Shown here: positions 22,843-25,588 of the stretch, piece after piece
Numbering within the stretch: the stretch's first letter is position 1
Layout: each line of letters starts with the position of its first letter
Source of the DNA: Afipia sp.
GTDB taxonomy: Bacteria > Pseudomonadota > Alphaproteobacteria > Rhizobiales > Xanthobacteraceae
Assembly: GCA_020056155.1 (NCBI GenBank)
Contig: JAGVII010000002.1
Span: 1-25,588 of the forward strand
DNA: 25,588 bases
Reading direction: 5' to 3'
The notes under the pieces: model-generated
Told to the model about the DNA's origin: nothing
Seen by the model: the letters and a program-made list of their open reading frames with translations, nothing else
The model's database searches: none
Made by a program: the position numbers and the translations under genes

Positions 22843-22886
22843 CGGATATTCGACCTGATGTTACGCTGCGGATTAACAATCCATGG

Positions 22887-23345
22887 CTATGGAGTCTGCT
22901 GACTTGACGGTTTCAGACGAAGCACCACGTCGATACTCACGAGGTCGTAGCCCTCAGGCGCAGCGGGAATGTCGCGGATCTTGATCGTTCCGTTTGGCAC
23001 GTTGATCAGGCGATCTTCGTTGGCGACATAAAAGTGATGATGATGGGAAGTCTCGGTGTCGAAATACGCGGTCGCGCCGTACATCGGCACCCGGCGGATT
23101 AGTCCGATTTCACTGAGCCGTCGCAGACTGCTGTAGACGCAGCACATGGACACAGGCGCTCCTTTTCGGACGAGTTCATCACGGAGATCGCTGGCGGACA
23201 CGTGTCGTCCACCGGCAGCGAAAAGGTGTTCTGCAAGCGCCAATCGTTGGCGAGTCGGCCGTAAGCCGGCCTTAGCAAGCAGATCGCGTGCTGATGTACG
23301 CTTCGCGGTCAAAGTATCCCGTTGGCTGAGCGCGAAGTGCTGCAT
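22887..23345 (-). CDS. Fur-family regulator, Irr-like (first of a tandem pair)
   Basis: A 152-residue Fur-family protein: KAGLRPTRQRLALAEHLFAA, HVSASDLRDELVRKGAPVSM and CCVYSSLRRLSEIGLIRRVP form the winged helix; TSHHHHFYVANEDRLINVPN carries four His at 101-104; PAAPEGYDLVSIDVVLRLKP closes the dimerisation domain as in Irr. Cys68-Cys69 replaces the usual Ala-Thr of the SLATVYNTL recognition helix, which is unusual. No N-terminal Cys-Pro heme motif is present. ATG 23345 has a perfect AAAGGAG 6 bases upstream. The gene diverges from sitA, and a palindromic 17-bp box lies 20 bases before its start codon, so it is probably metal-regulated, by itself or by another Fur/Mur protein. Confidence 0.85.
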   Translation of the reverse strand: MQHFALSQRDTLTAKRTSARDLLAKAGLRPTRQRLALAEHLFAAGGRHVSASDLRDELVRKGAPVSMCCVYSSLRRLSEIGLIRRVPMYGATAYFDTETSHHHHFYVANEDRLINVPNGTIKIRDIPAAPEGYDLVSIDVVLRLKPSSQQTP

Positions 23346-23364
23346 GGCGTCTCCTTTCGAACTA

Positions 23365-23381
23365 ATTGCGAGTAAGTCGCA
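23365..23381. promoter_or_regulatory. Palindromic Fur/Mur-type box, irr-like side
   Basis: TTGCGAGTAAGTCGCAA has perfect 6-base arms around a 5-base centre. A further TTGCAA-type half-site overlaps on the right (TCGCAATTGCAA). It is 20 bases before the start codon of the irr-like gene at 23345. The form resembles the TGCRA-N5-TYGCA sites described for manganese-responsive Fur (Mur) in rhizobia; that link is from memory of the family. Confidence 0.7.
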
Positions 23382-23420
23382 ATTGCAAAGTGTCCGAAAC
23401 TGAGCTAGACGTCAAGCAAG

Positions 23421-23444
23421 TTGCGAATGACTTGCAATTATAAA
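23421..23444 (+). promoter_or_regulatory. Fur/Mur-type box and -10 region in front of sitA
   Basis: TTGCGAATGACTTGCAA (23421-23437) differs from the neighbouring box by one base in the right arm plus the centre. A second register, GCAAGT (23416-23421) with ACTTGC (23430-23435), is a perfect inverted repeat overlapping it. TATAAA at 23439-23444 directly after the box is a plausible -10 element, so the bound protein would cover the promoter. The sitA start codon is 57 bases further on. Confidence 0.65.
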
Positions 23445-23501
23445 ATGTCGCCCGTCGTTGCGAGCAGTGGTGGCGCGCCCAATACAGAAGAGAGACAGGA
23501 C

Positions 23502-24407
23502 ATGTTCGATCGGGTCGGACGCGCCGTTATTGCGACGGTTGCGGGGGTTATGGCTCTTTGGCTGCTGACGGGAATCGCAGCCGCCCAAACCAAGTTCAAG
23601 GCCGTCACGACCTTCACGGTCATCGCGGATATGGCCCGCAACGTTGCAGGGGACGCGGCAGTCGTTGAATCGATCACGAAGCCCGACGCTGAAATTCACA
23701 ACTACCAGCCGACACCTGGAGACATTCTGAAGGCGCAAGACGCAAACCTTGTCCTCTGGAACGGGCTCAATCTTGAACTTTGGTTCGAAAAGTTTTTCCA
23801 ACGGCTGAAAGGTGTGCCTGGCGTGGTCGTCTCCCAGGGCGTCCAGCCGATGGGCATCGTGGAGGGCCCCTATAAAGACAAGCCCAATCCGCATGCATGG
23901 ATGTCGCCGAGTGCAGCGCTCATCTATGTCGATAACATCCGTGACGCCTTCGCGAAGCACGATCCTAAGAACGCGGCGATCTACAAGGCGAATGCCGAGG
24001 CCTACAAGCAGAAGATCACCGCTACGATTGGCCCGATTCAGGCGAAGCTTGCCGCAATTCCACCAGAGCGCCGATGGCTGGTGTCGAGCGAGGGCGCCTT
24101 CAGCTACCTCACCAGAGACTTCGGCCTGAAGGAACTCTATCTCTGGCCGATCAATGCCGATCAGCAGGGCACGCCGCAGCAAGTCCGCAAGGTTATAGAT
24201 GCGGTGCGGGCCAACAAAATTACCGTCGTCTTTTCCGAGAGCACCATCTCGCCGGATCCGGCCAAGCAAGTCGCGCGCGAGACTGGCGCGAAGTATGGCG
24301 GCGTTCTTTATGTCGATTCGCTCAGCGCAGCCGACGGCAAGGTTCCGACCTATATCGATCTCCTGCGCGTGACGTCGGAGACAATCGCAAACGGTCTCGC
24401 ACAATGA
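23502..24407 (+). CDS. sitA: Mn/Fe ABC transporter substrate-binding protein SitA
   Basis: From ATG 23502 the protein has 301 residues: a signal peptide (cleavage likely after IAAA, residue 28) and a cluster A-I (cluster 9) metal-binding protein. The four expected ligands are visible: His66 in [11 protein letters not shown], His131 in NPHAWMSP, Glu197 in SSEGAFSYL and Asp272 in LYVDSLS. Glu rather than His at the third position indicates Mn2+/Fe2+ preference over Zn2+ (SitA/YfeA/MntC type). The frame is open to an earlier ATG at 23421, but that would place the operator and the -10 inside the gene; an AGAGAG stretch lies about 8 bases before 23502. The stop overlaps the sitB start (ATGA). Regulation by the box at 23421-23437 is likely. 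Confidence 0.93.
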   Translation: MFDRVGRAVIATVAGVMALWLLTGIAAAQTKFKAVTTFTVIADMARNVAGDAAVVESITKPDAEIHNYQPTPGDILKAQDANLVLWNGLNLELWFEKFFQRLKGVPGVVVSQGVQPMGIVEGPYKDKPNPHAWMSPSAALIYVDNIRDAFAKHDPKNAAIYKANAEAYKQKITATIGPIQAKLAAIPPERRWLVSSEGAFSYLTRDFGLKELYLWPINADQQGTPQQVRKVIDAVRANKITVVFSESTISPDPAKQVARETGAKYGGVLYVDSLSAADGKVPTYIDLLRVTSETIANGLAQ

Positions 24408-25309
24408 GTGTCGTGATCGACCCGTTCCTCACTCCCGCGTCTTCCGACGCGGGAGCCGGGCTTTCAGTCAGGAATGCCACCGTCACCTACCGCAATGGTC
24501 ACACCGCTTTGCGGGATGCGAGTTTCCAGATTCCAACGGGCACGATCACCGCGCTCGTCGGAGTAAACGGCAGCGGCAAATCCACCTTGTTCAAAGCGAT
24601 CATGGGTTTCGTTAGCCTAGCCAAGGGGGAGATCACCATTCTGGGTCAGCCGGTCAATGCTGCGTTAAAGAAGAACGTCGTCGCTTATGTTCCACAGAGC
24701 GAAGATATCGATTGGAACTTCCCCGTTCTCGTCGAAGACGTCGTGATGATGGGCCGCTACGGCCACATGAACATGATGCGCTTTGCCAAGGCCGCGGACC
24801 ATCAAGCGGTCACTGCGGCGTTGGCCCGCGTTGGCATGACCGACTTCCGCAAACGTCAGATAGGCGAGCTCTCAGGTGGCCAAAAAAAGCGGGTCTTCCT
24901 CGCGCGCGCTCTCGCCCAGGACGGACGGGTAATCCTGCTCGATGAACCGTTCACCGGCGTCGATGTGAATACCGAGGATGCCATCGTCAAGTTGTTGCGT
25001 GCGCTTCGCGATGAAGGCCGAGTGATGCTCGTCTCCACCCATAATCTTGGCAGCGTGCCGGAGTTCTGCGACCGCACCGTTCTTCTCAACCGCACCGTGC
25101 TCGCCTATGGACCCACCGTCGAGATATTCACGCAGGACAATTTGGAAAAGACCTTTGGCGGCGTCCTGCGGCACTTCGTGCTGAACGAGAAGGAGGGGGG
25201 CAAACCGCGCGAGTTCGACGTCATCACCGACGATGAGCGCCCCTTGGTTTTCCAGGACGGAAAGCCGGCAAGCCACGGACCGTCATATGGCAATGGGGAC
25301 CGGAGTTAA
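24404..25309 (+). CDS. sitB: Mn/Fe ABC transporter ATP-binding protein SitB
   Basis: The 301-residue ATPase shows Walker [10 protein letters not shown] (53-61), Q-loop [14 protein letters not shown] (the DW(N/T)FP motif typical of metal ABC ATPases), signature [15 protein letters not shown] (about 156), Walker [13 protein letters not shown] (about 176) and H-loop STHN (about 212). The tail [23 protein letters not shown] is characteristic of SitB/YfeB and extends beyond the common ATPase core. It provides energy for Mn2+/Fe2+ import. ATG 24404 overlaps the sitA stop, and its own stop overlaps sitC (TAATG). An upstream extension to 24074 in the same frame overlaps sitA and is not coding. Confidence 0.93.
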   Translation: MSVVIDPFLTPASSDAGAGLSVRNATVTYRNGHTALRDASFQIPTGTITALVGVNGSGKSTLFKAIMGFVSLAKGEITILGQPVNAALKKNVVAYVPQSEDIDWNFPVLVEDVVMMGRYGHMNMMRFAKAADHQAVTAALARVGMTDFRKRQIGELSGGQKKRVFLARALAQDGRVILLDEPFTGVDVNTEDAIVKLLRALRDEGRVMLVSTHNLGSVPEFCDRTVLLNRTVLAYGPTVEIFTQDNLEKTFGGVLRHFVLNEKEGGKPREFDVITDDERPLVFQDGKPASHGPSYGNGDRS

Positions 25310-25588
25310 TGGCCTCGCTTCTCGAACCCTTCACTTACGGGTACATGCTCAATGCCATGTGGGTCTCCGCGCTCGTGGGTGGCGTATGCGCGTTCCTCTC
25401 CGCCTACCTGATGCTTAAGGGCTGGTCGCTGATCGGCGACGCGCTTTCACACGCGATCGTGCCGGGCGTTGCCGGTGCCTACATGCTCGGCGTGCCGTTC
25501 TCGATCGGTGCCTTTTTCTCCGGTGGTCTCGCGGCTGCCGCCATGCTCTTTCTCAACCAGCGCACCAAACTCAGGGAAGACGCCATCA
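25309..25588 (+). CDS. sitC: Mn/Fe ABC transporter permease SitC (3' end outside window)
   Basis: The frame from ATG 25309, overlapping the sitB stop, is open to the window edge (93 codons seen). It reads [20 protein letters not shown] followed by ALVGGVCAFLSAYLMLKGWSLIGDALSHAI in two consecutive blocks, the standard N-terminus of ABC-3 family metal permeases: ACAFLS(A/C)(Y/F)L.LKGWSL.GDA.SHA. Three hydrophobic segments are visible so far. It would form the membrane channel with SitB; a second permease, SitD, usually follows and is expected beyond the window. Confidence 0.92.
   Translation, partial: MASLLEPFTYGYMLNAMWVSALVGGVCAFLSAYLMLKGWSLIGDALSHAIVPGVAGAYMLGVPFSIGAFFSGGLAAAAMLFLNQRTKLREDAI

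Noticed and set aside
22843..22886. Metal box or separate promoter in front of the second Irr-like gene
   Set aside because: The 44-base gap has no TTGCGA-type palindrome; co-transcription from the upstream promoter is simpler.
24074..24403. N-terminal extension of SitB
   Set aside because: It lies inside sitA, and the ATGA overlap at 24404 together with the SitB N-terminus gives the natural start.
23412..24404. 330-codon minus-strand open frame opposite sitA
   Set aside because: Antisense of sitA, which has all four metal ligands and a signal peptide; the frame is a by-product of GC-rich codon use.
1..25588. CRISPR arrays, tRNA or rRNA genes, phage or defence genes
   Set aside because: No regularly spaced repeats, cloverleaf-like sequences, rRNA segments or recognisable phage or defence proteins were seen on reading either strand.

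Overview
The window looks like chromosomal DNA of an alphaproteobacterium, most likely a relative of Bradyrhizobium, Rhodopseudomonas or Afipia (Nitrobacteraceae). The reasons are two Irr-type Fur-family regulators with His-rich motifs, a LivF ATPase with a basic KRRKRW tail, a moderately high GC content judged by eye, and the similarity style of the transposase and pirin relics. This placement is an inference from gene content; no rRNA or other marker gene is present.

Left part (1-5639), all on the + strand: the C-terminal part of a Nu/YfcG-like glutathione S-transferase, a two-module VOC-fold protein, and a complete three-subunit glycolate-oxidase-type enzyme (glcD, glcE, glcF: two FAD subunits and one 2x[4Fe-4S] subunit). 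An inverted repeat sits in front of glcD. A gene-poor 0.6 kb stretch follows (5640-6255). It holds a short relic of the electron-transfer flavoprotein alpha subunit gene and a 17-bp sequence that recurs exactly near a transposase relic at 20.6 kb.

Centre (6256-9860): a GntR/FCD-type regulator reads leftward. Opposite it starts a compact set of four genes: a membrane di-iron fatty-acid hydroxylase/sterol-desaturase family enzyme, a four-helix membrane protein, a two-helix small membrane protein and an SDR dehydrogenase. Between the divergent genes lies a 30-bp near-perfect palindrome with a third half-site downstream, a convincing operator. A DUF6166 protein follows.

Right-centre (10121-18503): a full branched-chain-amino-acid-type (HAAT) ABC transporter (ATPase, two permeases, periplasmic binding protein, second ATPase), mostly with overlapping stop/start codons, followed at once by a long-chain acyl-CoA-synthetase-like ligase and then a second AMP-forming acyl-CoA ligase. 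Together they look like a system for taking up an organic acid and activating it as a CoA thioester. The substrate cannot be read from the sequence.

Accessory patch (18504-20811): a ketopantoate-reductase-like protein of AT-richer composition, then a graveyard of gene fragments: the C-terminus of a pirin, a 5'-truncated small conserved protein, and the C-terminus of a DDE transposase that abuts the stop codon of the next gene.

Right end (20812-25588): a metal-homeostasis locus. An OprB-type porin and two tandem Irr-like regulators read leftward; a SitABC manganese/iron ABC transporter (the last gene cut by the window edge) reads rightward. Three similar 17-bp boxes of the form TTGCGA-N5-TCGCAA lie in front of the porin, the promoter-proximal Irr-like gene and sitA. 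All three transcription units are therefore probably under one Fur/Mur-type metal regulator.
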